From an uncultured beta proteobacterium (lineage in GTDB: Bacteria > Pseudomonadota > Gammaproteobacteria > Burkholderiales > Burkholderiaceae_C), in contig CAIQBN010000126.1 of NCBI GenBank assembly GCA_903870065.1, forward strand, positions 1 to 47,956: 47,956 nucleotides of DNA, written 5' to 3'. Under the pieces are notes generated by a model that saw only the letters and a list, made by a program, of their open reading frames with translations, was not told where the DNA came from and ran no database searches. The translations under genes were made by a program, and so were the position numbers. Below, piece by piece: positions 1-7,353 of the stretch (the first letter of the stretch is position 1; every line of letters starts with the position of its first letter).

Positions 1-243
1 CGTAGCGACTACCTGACCCGCGTACCAGGCCAGAACAACAACGATGTGGAAGGCAAGGCATCCACCGTGAATGTGGACCTGTCCGTGTCGTACAAGGTCA
101 ACAAGAACCTGGACGTAACCTTTGAGGCGGTTAACCTGCTCAACACACCCAACGACCAGTTCATCAGCCGAGCTCGTAATAGCTCGGTGGTCTACAACGT
201 AACCGGGCGCGAGTACCTGATCGGCGCACGCTACAAGTTCTGA
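1..243 (+). CDS. TonB-dependent outer-membrane receptor, C-terminal fragment
   Basis: Only the last 80 codons lie in the window; the frame is open from base 1. The residues alternate as in outer-membrane beta strands, with the typical motifs VNVDLSVSYKV, FEAVNLLNTPND and a final strand ending GARYKF. The terminal aromatic residue is the usual signal for barrel assembly by the BAM complex. These features fit the last strands of a TonB-dependent receptor that imports large substrates using proton-motive force. The substrate cannot be read from this piece. The next genes (a rhamnogalacturonan acetylesterase-like enzyme and a KDG kinase) suggest a pectin-derived oligosaccharide, which is inference. 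A hairpin terminator follows the stop codon. A general porin is less likely because NLLN-type strands are typical of TonB receptors. Confidence 0.75.
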   Translation, partial: RSDYLTRVPGQNNNDVEGKASTVNVDLSVSYKVNKNLDVTFEAVNLLNTPNDQFISRARNSSVVYNVTGREYLIGARYKF

Positions 244-267
244 TTGCGGGGGCAAAAAGAGGTAACT

Positions 268-295
268 GGGGGCGGCGCGAGTTGCCCCTTTTTTT
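268..295 (+). terminator. Rho-independent terminator after the TonB receptor
   Basis: GGGGC (269-273) pairs with GCCCC (284-288) across a ten-base loop and is followed at once by seven T residues (289-295). It begins 25 bases after the receptor stop codon, so it should end that transcript. It lies between the receptor and the acetylesterase, whose expression would need read-through or a promoter hidden in this short gap. Confidence 0.75.
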
Positions 296-326
296 ATGTA
301 CCAGGCAATACGGATCCGACGACACC

Positions 327-1946
327 ATGGCCTCCCTGAATCACACCCGGGCTTGCCTGTGCGGCCTGCTCCTCGCGCCGTTTCTGGCTGCCTGCGTGCA
401 TGCGCCTGCAGCCACCACCATCCACGGCGTCGTGTCCATCGGCGGCGCCATGGCAGGTGCCTATATTGCGGTGCGCGATAGTCAGGGCACGGGTGAGGCG
501 ACCCAGACAGATGCCCGTGGCCAGTACACGCTCACGGCCGCGGGTCTTGTCGCCCCGCTGGTGCTGAGCGCCTCCAGTGAGCAGAACGGCAACTGCAGAT
601 ACAACCACAAGCCGCGTGCTGTCTGTTTGACAGCACTGGTCGCCAGGCTTTTTCCTGGGAGTAACCGGGTCAACATCAATGCGTTGACCGATCAGGTGGT
701 GTCCGACGTGGCAAACGCGCTGCACTTCCTCGGGCCTCAACAATTGGCAGATGCGCCCCAAATTCCCGCCCTACCCTTTCAGGCACATGCCGAGTCACAT
801 CGCCGACTCCGCACGGGATTCGGCGCTGCACTTACCAGCGCCGGTGTGAACGATGTCCAACACTTCGACCCCGTCACACTACCCATGCAGGCCGATGGCA
901 GCGGCGTTGATGCGGTGCTGGGCGTCATCAACCACACGCGCGGCTACGACAACGAAACCGGGGAAGCATCCACCACGGTTATCACCGACATGGGCTGGCG
1001 CCCGATCATCCAACCGTTTGGACCGGCGGCCAACGAACCACTGCAATTCGAACGCGCCAGCATGGAGCGGGAGCGCATTCGCTCGGCCAGACTGCGCATC
1101 TTTATTGTGGGCGACTCGACGGCCGCTACCTACGAGCGCCAGCGCCTGCCGCGCATGGGCTGGGGCCAGGTGTTTGCCGACCAGTTTCAACGCGACAGCG
1201 GGATCGCGGTGGTTAATGGCGCGCGTGCCGGGCGCAGCTCACGTGATTTCTATAACGGTGGCTGGTACCTTCAGATGGCGCGCTTGATGCAGCCGGGTGA
1301 CTACGTCTTCATTGCCCACGGCCACAACGACCAGAACTGCAATGGTTTGCGCCCTGCGCGCGGTGTGGCCGACGTGACCAACCTGTGCACCTACCCCAAC
1401 GATGCGAGTGGTCAGCGTCAGCATCCGCCGGGACAACCTCAGATGTCGTTCCAGGCCAGCCTGGAAACCTACATCGCCGATGCACGTGCCCGTGGTGCCC
1501 ACCCCATACTGATGACACCCACCACGCGCTTCTTGAATGCTGAGCGCAAGACGGCCTACGTCAACGGCGACACACGCCCGGTAGTGTCCCAACACCTGAC
1601 GCGCCAAAACACAGTCGGTGGGTACGCGTATGTCGGCAACTACAGCCAGACCATCCAGGACACGGCACGCGCCAATCACCTGTCGCTGATCGACCTAGAG
1701 TTAAAAACCATTGCCTTTGCCAACGCCCATTGGCACGACTGGAAAAACTATTGGCTGGTCGTGAGCGACACAGTGAAATACCCCTGGTACGCAACGCAAA
1801 CCGCTGGCACGCCCGCTGCGCCGGATACCACCCATTTTCAGGAAGCGGGCGCCCGTGCCATGGCCGCTATGGTGGCAGACGGCCTGCGCGAAACGCCGGA
1901 ACTGCGCGCGCTGGCACAGTGGCTCAAACCCTCAGGCCTGCAATAA
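327..1946 (+). CDS. SGNH/GDSL esterase lipoprotein, rhamnogalacturonan acetylesterase-like (CE12)
   Basis: The 539-residue protein starts at ATG 327; a TTG at 282 is in frame but lies in the terminator hairpin. The N-terminus is a lipoprotein signal with lipobox LAAC. Residues about 30-100 look like a carboxypeptidase-regulatory-like beta sandwich. The C-terminal half is an SGNH hydrolase: GDST with nucleophile Ser264 (block I), NGARAGRSS (block II), AHGHNDQ with Asn334 (block III), and DTTHF with Asp500 and His503 (block V). The GDST and GHND forms are those of family CE12, which removes acetyl groups from rhamnogalacturonan I of pectin. It probably acts on the cell surface or in the periplasm. 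Its last 15 bases overlap the convergent KDG kinase gene. Another polysaccharide acetylesterase specificity is possible. Confidence 0.8.
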   Translation: MASLNHTRACLCGLLLAPFLAACVHAPAATTIHGVVSIGGAMAGAYIAVRDSQGTGEATQTDARGQYTLTAAGLVAPLVLSASSEQNGNCRYNHKPRAVCLTALVARLFPGSNRVNINALTDQVVSDVANALHFLGPQQLADAPQIPALPFQAHAESHRRLRTGFGAALTSAGVNDVQHFDPVTLPMQADGSGVDAVLGVINHTRGYDNETGEASTTVITDMGWRPIIQPFGPAANEPLQFERASMERERIRSARLRIFIVGDSTAATYERQRLPRMGWGQVFADQFQRDSGIAVVNGARAGRSSRDFYNGGWYLQMARLMQPGDYVFIAHGHNDQNCNGLRPARGVADVTNLCTYPNDASGQRQHPPGQPQMSFQASLETYIADARARGAHPILMTPTTRFLNAERKTAYVNGDTRPVVSQHLTRQNTVGGYAYVGNYSQTIQDTARANHLSLIDLELKTIAFANAHWHDWKNYWLVVSDTVKYPWYATQTAGTPAAPDTTHFQEAGARAMAAMVADGLRETPELRALAQWLKPSGLQ

Positions 1947-2891
1947 ATCCGCCATGGCATTGCGCGGTATCACCGCGCCGGGGTGCTGGATGACACGGGC
2001 GGCCAGGCGATTGCCAAACCGGGCTGCTTCCACTGTGGACTCGCCGCGCAAGCGCCGGCTCAGGTAGCCTGCCGCAAAGGAGTCTCCTGCCGCGGTCGTA
2101 TCCACCACGGTTTGCACCGGCTCCGTAGCAACCGCCTGCCAGTCCGCGCTACCCGAACTACCCGAGCTGCCCCAGTCACGAACCAGAGTTGGGGCCGCGC
2201 CACGCTTGATCACGGTCTCTGGCGACGGCAACGCTTGTGCATCGGCGACGGCCGCCTCCAGACCGGCAAATCCAAAGAGTGCCTGATGGTCGTCCGCCGT
2301 AATCAGCGCAACGCTGGCCACCGCAAAGGCCTGGCGAAAATTCTCGCGCGCGACATCCGCATCAGGCCACAGTCTGGGGCGGTAGTTGTTGTCAAACACC
2401 ACACTGGCCCCGCGCGCGCGCATCGCCTGCGCCAACGCGAACAGGCGGCTTCGCCCTTCCACCGGCAATATGGCCAGGCTGATACCAGAGAAATAAAACG
2501 CGTCCCACTCACTGGCGCGCTCCTCCAGAGGAGTGCTGGGTATGTCAAAGTAGGCCTTGGCGGCGCTAACATCGCGCCAGAAGCTGAAGCGGCGCTCCCC
2601 ATGTGCATCCACCTCAATCTGGTAGAGGCCTGGCAAACGACCCGGGATTGAGCGCACCAGCCCGAGCTCCAACCCGTCCAGCGCCCAGCGACGCAACAAT
2701 TCCTGACTCAGAGTGTCGTCTCCCAGCGCCGTCGCGTAATGGACCGCCAGGGAGTCGCCACCGCACCGGGCCAGGTACACGGCCGTATTGAAGGTGTCAC
2801 CGCCGTAGCTTTGTTGCATTGCACCAAAGGCGGCGCCGTGCAACTCGAGCATGCACTCACCAATAAGCGCGACCCTTTTGAATATTTCCAC
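1932..2891 (-). CDS. kdgK: 2-dehydro-3-deoxygluconate kinase (PfkB/ribokinase family)
   Basis: The protein belongs to the PfkB sugar-kinase family. The N-terminus RVALIGECMLEL, the substrate-side motif YGGDTFNTAVYLAR and the C-terminal anion-hole signature DTTAAGDSFAAGYLS are all present. The GECMLEL start and the region GLYQIEVDAHGERRFSFWR match KDG kinases, which phosphorylate 2-keto-3-deoxygluconate in the cytoplasm before aldolase cleavage. KDG is the end product of pectin and hexuronate breakdown, which fits the esterase next door. GTG 2891 (319 residues) is preferred because GGGA lies about seven bases upstream; a TTG at 2906 would add five residues. No KDPG aldolase or uronate isomerase is in the window. 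A close alternative is another PfkB sugar kinase such as fructokinase. Confidence 0.8.
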   Translation of the reverse strand: MEIFKRVALIGECMLELHGAAFGAMQQSYGGDTFNTAVYLARCGGDSLAVHYATALGDDTLSQELLRRWALDGLELGLVRSIPGRLPGLYQIEVDAHGERRFSFWRDVSAAKAYFDIPSTPLEERASEWDAFYFSGISLAILPVEGRSRLFALAQAMRARGASVVFDNNYRPRLWPDADVARENFRQAFAVASVALITADDHQALFGFAGLEAAVADAQALPSPETVIKRGAAPTLVRDWGSSGSSGSADWQAVATEPVQTVVDTTAAGDSFAAGYLSRRLRGESTVEAARFGNRLAARVIQHPGAVIPRNAMADLLQA

Positions 2892-2911
2892 AATAAATTC
2901 CCGCAATTTTT

Positions 2912-2932
2912 TTAAAACTACGTTTCATTATA
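2912..2932 (-). promoter_or_regulatory. Candidate kdgK promoter -10 and operator
   Basis: Upstream of kdgK the minus strand has a perfect TATAAT (2927-2932). Overlapping it is an imperfect inverted repeat, ATGAAACGTAGTTTTAA on the minus strand (2912-2928), with AAAC/GTTT arms around a three-base centre. It resembles the KdgR operator pattern of gammaproteobacteria. No good -35 box is visible at normal spacing. Confidence 0.3.
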
Positions 2933-2982
2933 TTGCTATCAAGTCAAAAGTGGAGCGGGCTCAAAAGAGCTTGCGGTCAGAG

Positions 2983-3774
2983 TTATTGCTTGGTTGCTGT
3001 GACGACCTGAAAGTTGCCAAAGAAATAGGTACTTCGTTCGCAACTCCACCCCCCCATGGCATTTAGGCATTTGACTGGGTCATGGGTATCCCATAAAGCC
3101 AGGCCAAAAGGCTCAAAAATCTTGAAATACAACCAGCTCAAGCCCCGCAGAACAGCTACCTCGGGTCGGTGAAACTCGGCCAAATACAACTTGCCTCCGG
3201 GAGCCAGCATACGTCCGGCCTCCTGTAAGGCTTTCTCCTTGAGGTCATGTGGCAATTCGTGCAGCAGGAAGAAGATGACGTTGGCATCGGCGCAGCCCGG
3301 CTCTTGGGTCATGGCCGTCGCGTTGTCCTCTACATAAGCAACCTTTCCCGCATATTGCCCCAGTTTGCTCTTTGCATGAACCAATTCATTGCGAATGATG
3401 TCGGCAATCAGAACCTGTTTGGCTCCCGAGTGGACCGCGGCATCAACCACCCGGGGAATCACATTACCAAAGGCACAGGACGTAATGAGTACCTTTTTGT
3501 TCTTCAAACTCGACGTGCTCAGGCCTGTCACAATTTTGGACACCAGGGCGTGATACTGGAACAACAAGATAGCCGAAATGATGGGTTGAAAATCGACCAG
3601 CTTGATCAGCCCCATTTCGGAGTAGAGCGGGTAGACGTGGGACTTTGCACTGTTCTGCGTAGATGAGAATCCACGCATCAGCAGGGCGCCTCGGGTCAGC
3701 ACAAAAAAGAATAGTCCAGTAAATGCCAATAGAAAAAACAATCCAAACGCTACGTTCATCATCCAGCTGGTCAT
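2983..3774 (-). CDS. rquA: RquA-like protein, probable rhodoquinone biosynthesis enzyme
   Basis: A 263-residue protein with a class I SAM-methyltransferase fold. Motif I is non-canonical (VLITSCAFGNV, about 95-105) instead of the usual glycine-rich loop. Further on come FFLLHELP (168-175), a post-motif region APGGKLYLAEFHRP (191-204) and EPFGLALW (221-228). These features match what I remember of RquA of Rhodospirillum rubrum, which uses SAM as amino donor to turn ubiquinone into rhodoquinone, the low-potential quinone for fumarate respiration. Rhodoquinone is known in Rhodoferax. Unusual here is a strongly hydrophobic N-terminal segment (about 7-32) that looks like a membrane anchor. ATG 3774 has GGAAAG five bases upstream. 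An FNR-like box lies about 110 bases upstream. A UbiE-like methyltransferase of other function is the alternative. Confidence 0.6.
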   Translation of the reverse strand: MTSWMMNVAFGLFFLLAFTGLFFFVLTRGALLMRGFSSTQNSAKSHVYPLYSEMGLIKLVDFQPIISAILLFQYHALVSKIVTGLSTSSLKNKKVLITSCAFGNVIPRVVDAAVHSGAKQVLIADIIRNELVHAKSKLGQYAGKVAYVEDNATAMTQEPGCADANVIFFLLHELPHDLKEKALQEAGRMLAPGGKLYLAEFHRPEVAVLRGLSWLYFKIFEPFGLALWDTHDPVKCLNAMGGWSCERSTYFFGNFQVVTATKQ

Positions 3775-3883
3775 ACACGCTTTCCGAAAATATCAATACG
3801 GCGACGGGTCCATCGCCTGAGTGCCAGTGTGTCACTTTCACTGCGGGACGGATGCCTGAACGTGCCGATATCGACCACAAATA

Positions 3884-3897
3884 TTGATCAACGTCAA
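3884..3897. promoter_or_regulatory. FNR/Anr-type box upstream of rquA-like gene
   Basis: TTGATCAACGTCAA matches the FNR/Anr consensus TTGAT-N4-ATCAA at nine of ten positions. It lies about 110 bases before the rquA-like start codon, in the 205-base gap after the upstream diguanylate cyclase gene. FNR-family activators work under low oxygen, which suits a rhodoquinone gene. A clear -10 box at the class II distance was not found. Confidence 0.5.
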
Positions 3898-3979
3898 AAT
3901 CTGTTCGCAATGGCGGCCTGGTGTTGGGATGGCGGTGCACTGACAACGGCACACAACTCGGCGCAAGCGCACCGTCAGG

Positions 3980-5611
3980 TTAAACGGGCGTCTGATCGGC
4001 CAAAGCCGCCAGCGTGTACTGATTTTTGCCCGCCTGTTTTGCCTGGTACATCGCCGCATCAGCGGCTGCAATCAGGCCCATCCGGCTGTGCCCGTTATCC
4101 GGGTAACGCGCGATGCCAATGCTTGCACCAATTTGGGCAAAACCACGACCCGCGATCGGGAACGGTTGGTGCAACATGTCAACAAGGTCAGCCGCCAATG
4201 CTTTCAAGGGTCCGATGTCGGTACCGCAATGGGTCACGATCACAACAAACTCATCTCCACCGTAGCGGGCCACCAGGTCGGATGAACGCCGAATGCGAGC
4301 CAGCATCCGGGCAGCAGCCCCTTTAAGAACCTGATCGCCGGCATCATGCCCATAGGTATCATTGACCGCCTTAAAACCATCCAGATCGATCAGGAGCAAG
4401 GCAACGACCTCACCATCGTCAGCCGCGCGTCGCAAACTGCGCTCCAGAATGAACTCCATGCCACGGCGATTACGCAAGCCGGTAAGTGCGTCATGGTCCG
4501 CCTCGCGCCGCGAGAGTTCTTCTTCGGCTTTACGCTCAGTTACGTCGTACAGCACACCTTCAATTAACTCAATTTGATCCATCTGCCCGACTACAACCGA
4601 AATGATGCAGTGGACCCAGCGCTCGCGCCCGTCGGTTGTGCGCAATTGGCAGTCGGCGGAGGCTGATCGCCGGTTCGCCGATGCTTCAGCAATCAATCCC
4701 CAAACCGCCGCAGGCTCCGTGAAAATCCGGTCAATGAATTGGAGTCCCTGTGCCTCTTGGACACCATCAAACCGAATTCCAACAATGCGCAACAGCAACG
4801 CCGGGTTACTGTTGATCAATTCACCCTGTTGGTTCAGCACCATGATTCCGACGTTGGTAGTTTCAAAAATACGCCGGTAGTGCTGCTCCATGGCTTCGAC
4901 CTTGGCGCGCAGTTCACGCTCCTCCTGCAAAGTGCGCTCGACGGTGGCCAGCAAAACGTTGCTGCGATGCACCAGGGAGCCAATTTCGTCATCGGTATGG
5001 CCCCTAGGCGTTTCCAGGCGGGCGCCACTTCCAGGCACCACGGCTTCCACCCGCCGCGTGACTTTGTTGAGCGGACGGGCCACGACAAAGTCAAACAGGA
5101 CGATCAGCAATATGGTCGTAATGCCAATTTGAAACACCAACACCGCCGACTGTCGAATCCCCGATTCCAGTGCGCGTGAATTGATGTAAGCGGCATCGCG
5201 CCCGATCACCAGATGACCAATGGTTTCATCCGGATTGACGGGCGAAGGCAATGGGTATCGAACCATGCTGGCCTCACTGTCGGCACTGACAGGCATGTCC
5301 CGACGGCCCAACACGCTGGAGCCGCTATCACCCGTGATGTCGGCTGAGGCCACCATCGGATGCGACAACAGTCCGGTAACCACATCGCGGGCAATCTCCT
5401 CACTTTTGACAAATGCGGCCACCGCCGCAGACGATTTCACGGTGGCTGCCAACTGATCCTGCAAAGTCCTGGCTGCGGTATGCTGAAGATCGAACACGAA
5501 CCAGAAATTGATAGCCCCAGCAATCAAAGCGAACACAAATGCACCTAGCGTCACCCGCACGGCCAGTTTGTGTTTGAGATGTGCGCCAAATTGTTTCGGG
5601 CTATCGGGCAT
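3980..5611 (-). CDS. Membrane diguanylate cyclase: periplasmic sensor, HAMP, PAS, GGDEF
   Basis: A 543-residue protein. One N-terminal helix (about 17-40), a periplasmic sensor of about 120 residues resembling CHASE8, a second helix, a HAMP segment, a coiled coil (about 210-240), a PAS domain (about 245-365) and a C-terminal GGDEF domain. The active site is GGDEF at 451-455, and RSSD five residues before it is an intact inhibitory I-site. It should make cyclic di-GMP at the inner face of the membrane. No EAL domain is present. ATG 5611 is chosen; it shares one base with the stop codon of the binding-protein gene upstream (TGATG), so translation is probably coupled. It is the last gene of a porin / binding protein / cyclase operon, so the binding protein may supply the signal. 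Confidence 0.9.
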   Translation of the reverse strand: MPDSPKQFGAHLKHKLAVRVTLGAFVFALIAGAINFWFVFDLQHTAARTLQDQLAATVKSSAAVAAFVKSEEIARDVVTGLLSHPMVASADITGDSGSSVLGRRDMPVSADSEASMVRYPLPSPVNPDETIGHLVIGRDAAYINSRALESGIRQSAVLVFQIGITTILLIVLFDFVVARPLNKVTRRVEAVVPGSGARLETPRGHTDDEIGSLVHRSNVLLATVERTLQEERELRAKVEAMEQHYRRIFETTNVGIMVLNQQGELINSNPALLLRIVGIRFDGVQEAQGLQFIDRIFTEPAAVWGLIAEASANRRSASADCQLRTTDGRERWVHCIISVVVGQMDQIELIEGVLYDVTERKAEEELSRREADHDALTGLRNRRGMEFILERSLRRAADDGEVVALLLIDLDGFKAVNDTYGHDAGDQVLKGAAARMLARIRRSSDLVARYGGDEFVVIVTHCGTDIGPLKALAADLVDMLHQPFPIAGRGFAQIGASIGIARYPDNGHSRMGLIAAADAAMYQAKQAGKNQYTLAALADQTPV

Positions 5612-6090
5612 CAATTTGCAGCAACCTGTTCATGCAGGACCAAAACGGTCTTGACTTTGGGGTCGGAGGATGCGATTGCGCTGACATAGCCAATCGCAGT
5701 CGGAGTGCTGCGCACCCATTCCAGTACTGCGCTGTCACCGTCGACACTTTTTGGCGCTTGCATCTGGCCGGTAAACTTCAGGCGCGACCAAAAAGCGTTA
5801 ACTTGCCCAATAGACAGGCCGCTAATGTCTTTGAAGAAGCGCCGGCGAACTGGATCATCAAGCCCCTGGTCAATGACGATAGCATGCTGTCCGGATTCAA
5901 AGGTTCGGGTGCGCCCAAGGTACAGCTCGGCAACCTGTTTTGCTGTCAGGCTTTGAACCGGGTTGCTGGCATTCACAATGACGGCAATGTCAGCCTGAAC
6001 CGAATGAACTGACAACAGCGCACCGAATACGACGAAGCTACAGAGACCGCGCCCACTGGGTATCGTGGCGATCGCTTTGGGCTTAACCAT
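5611..6090 (-). CDS. Small periplasmic PstS-like substrate-binding protein
   Basis: A 159-residue protein with a signal peptide ending near VQAD. The mature part begins IAVIVNASNPVQSLTAKQVAELYLGR, then FFKDISGLSIGQVNAFWSRLKFTG and a C-terminal YVSA segment. These are features of the small phosphate-binding-like (PBP-like) periplasmic proteins, shorter than full PstS. No phosphate transporter genes are nearby. ATG 6090 lies two bases after the porin stop codon (TGA at 6093-6095), and the stop overlaps the cyclase start by one base. The tight three-gene arrangement suggests it binds a ligand and signals to the cyclase rather than feeding a transporter, which is inference. The ligand is unknown. 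Confidence 0.75.
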   Translation of the reverse strand: MVKPKAIATIPSGRGLCSFVVFGALLSVHSVQADIAVIVNASNPVQSLTAKQVAELYLGRTRTFESGQHAIVIDQGLDDPVRRRFFKDISGLSIGQVNAFWSRLKFTGQMQAPKSVDGDSAVLEWVRSTPTAIGYVSAIASSDPKVKTVLVLHEQVAAN

Positions 6091-6092
6091 GC

Positions 6093-7226
6093 TCAAAACG
6101 TCCTGTCATAGGAAATACGCAAGACATTGGCCGCCCCGGAATAGGTCAACCCCGGCTCCCAGTAATGGTCAATTTGGGTTTTGATAACACTGCGGGGAGA
6201 CAAGTCATACTTCACCGTCAAGGATGCGTGGCGGTAATCGAAATTGGGCAGTATCGATGTGTCGCTGCTGAGTTCCTGGTAATGTGAATAGTTGAGGAAA
6301 CCGGTCCAAGCTGCGCGTCGGTAGCCCACGCCAATCGAAACTGCCGGCACCGTAATGGTCAGTCCTTGCAAAGCACCATACTTGGTGGTGCGGGCATTGG
6401 TCGCAATCTCGGACAGGACGAACCAGTTGTTGAAGTCAATATTGGCAGCGATTGCGTAGGCTTTCATGCGCTCAGCCGAGTCGTTGGCCGGGGTATCCTT
6501 GTCGTTGAATTCGGTGTCGGCCTGAATGGCAACACCGCGCAAAGTCCACGAACCTTTGGACAACTCCAAATCCACACCCAATATGTTGTTCCATCTCACA
6601 TCGGTTCGGTGCTGTCCATAGGACTGCATGTAGCGGCTGTCCCTTACCTCTTCGCTGCCGCCAAACACGCTGGAATTGAGATAGACATCACCCACTGCAG
6701 TTCGGTTGCGCAGGCTGACTCCGTTGTAGTTGGCGGCTTCCCAGCCGTAAACCTCAGGTGGCAGCCCGACCCAGGGATAGGTCACGCCAACATCCTGGAA
6801 ATCTGAATAAAAATACAAGGGAATACGTTTTCTGCCAATCTGCAAGTCCCAGGTCGGACTGAGGACGTAACTGGCATAAGCCCATTGGAGTTGCGCCCTG
6901 GCATCGGTGCCGCGCGCCGTCACCTGAGCGGTAACACTGAAATCGTCGCTCAACTTGGCAAGTGCCTGCATGCCAATACGACTCTCGGCGCCAAATGACC
7001 ATGCGCCATCGTAGGTTCCAAAATTGGCATAGTCGGCGATGTAGCAGGGGCAAATGACACCCGGATTGTCCGGCATGGGGCCATACAAAGACCCATTGAG
7101 TACCTTGCCACCCACAATGGAGAGAAATCCGCTGACTTCAATATCAGCAGCCGCAGGCGTTGTGTGGACGCCAAGCAAAAAGACTCCGGCGCACAGCGCG
7201 GTAAAAATATTGCGATGGGTCACCAT
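6093..7226 (-). CDS. Outer-membrane porin-like beta-barrel protein
   Basis: A 377-residue protein that starts with a signal peptide cleaved near PAAADIEVSGF. The rest has alternating beta-strand character and ends in phenylalanine (SYDRTF), as outer-membrane barrels do. Segments such as WDLQIGRKRIPLYFYSDFQDVGVTYPWV and GVSIGVGYRRAAWTGFLNYSHYQ resemble porin-like proteins that often accompany small phosphate-binding-like proteins and sensors in betaproteobacteria. ATG 7226 is chosen because it gives a proper signal peptide; the frame extends further upstream into sequence with no signal peptide. It is the first gene of the operon with the binding protein and cyclase. The 127 bases before it (7227-7353) should hold the promoter, but no convincing boxes were identified. 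Confidence 0.75.
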   Translation of the reverse strand: MVTHRNIFTALCAGVFLLGVHTTPAAADIEVSGFLSIVGGKVLNGSLYGPMPDNPGVICPCYIADYANFGTYDGAWSFGAESRIGMQALAKLSDDFSVTAQVTARGTDARAQLQWAYASYVLSPTWDLQIGRKRIPLYFYSDFQDVGVTYPWVGLPPEVYGWEAANYNGVSLRNRTAVGDVYLNSSVFGGSEEVRDSRYMQSYGQHRTDVRWNNILGVDLELSKGSWTLRGVAIQADTEFNDKDTPANDSAERMKAYAIAANIDFNNWFVLSEIATNARTTKYGALQGLTITVPAVSIGVGYRRAAWTGFLNYSHYQELSSDTSILPNFDYRHASLTVKYDLSPRSVIKTQIDHYWEPGLTYSGAANVLRISYDRTF

Positions 7227-7353
7227 GAAATGTTCAACAGCAGCACAGTGGCGTAATTTAAGTGCGTCTCCTACCAACAAGAGTTTAGTGAGTCCAAAGT
7301 CAGTTGTGTAATAAACATGCAAATGAAATGAACGCTTTTGCCGATCATTTGCA

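Noticed and set aside
2954-2972. Hairpin GCTC-AAAA-GAGC between the rquA-like gene and kdgK as a terminator.
   Set aside because: The stem is only four base pairs and there is no T-run in the transcribed direction.
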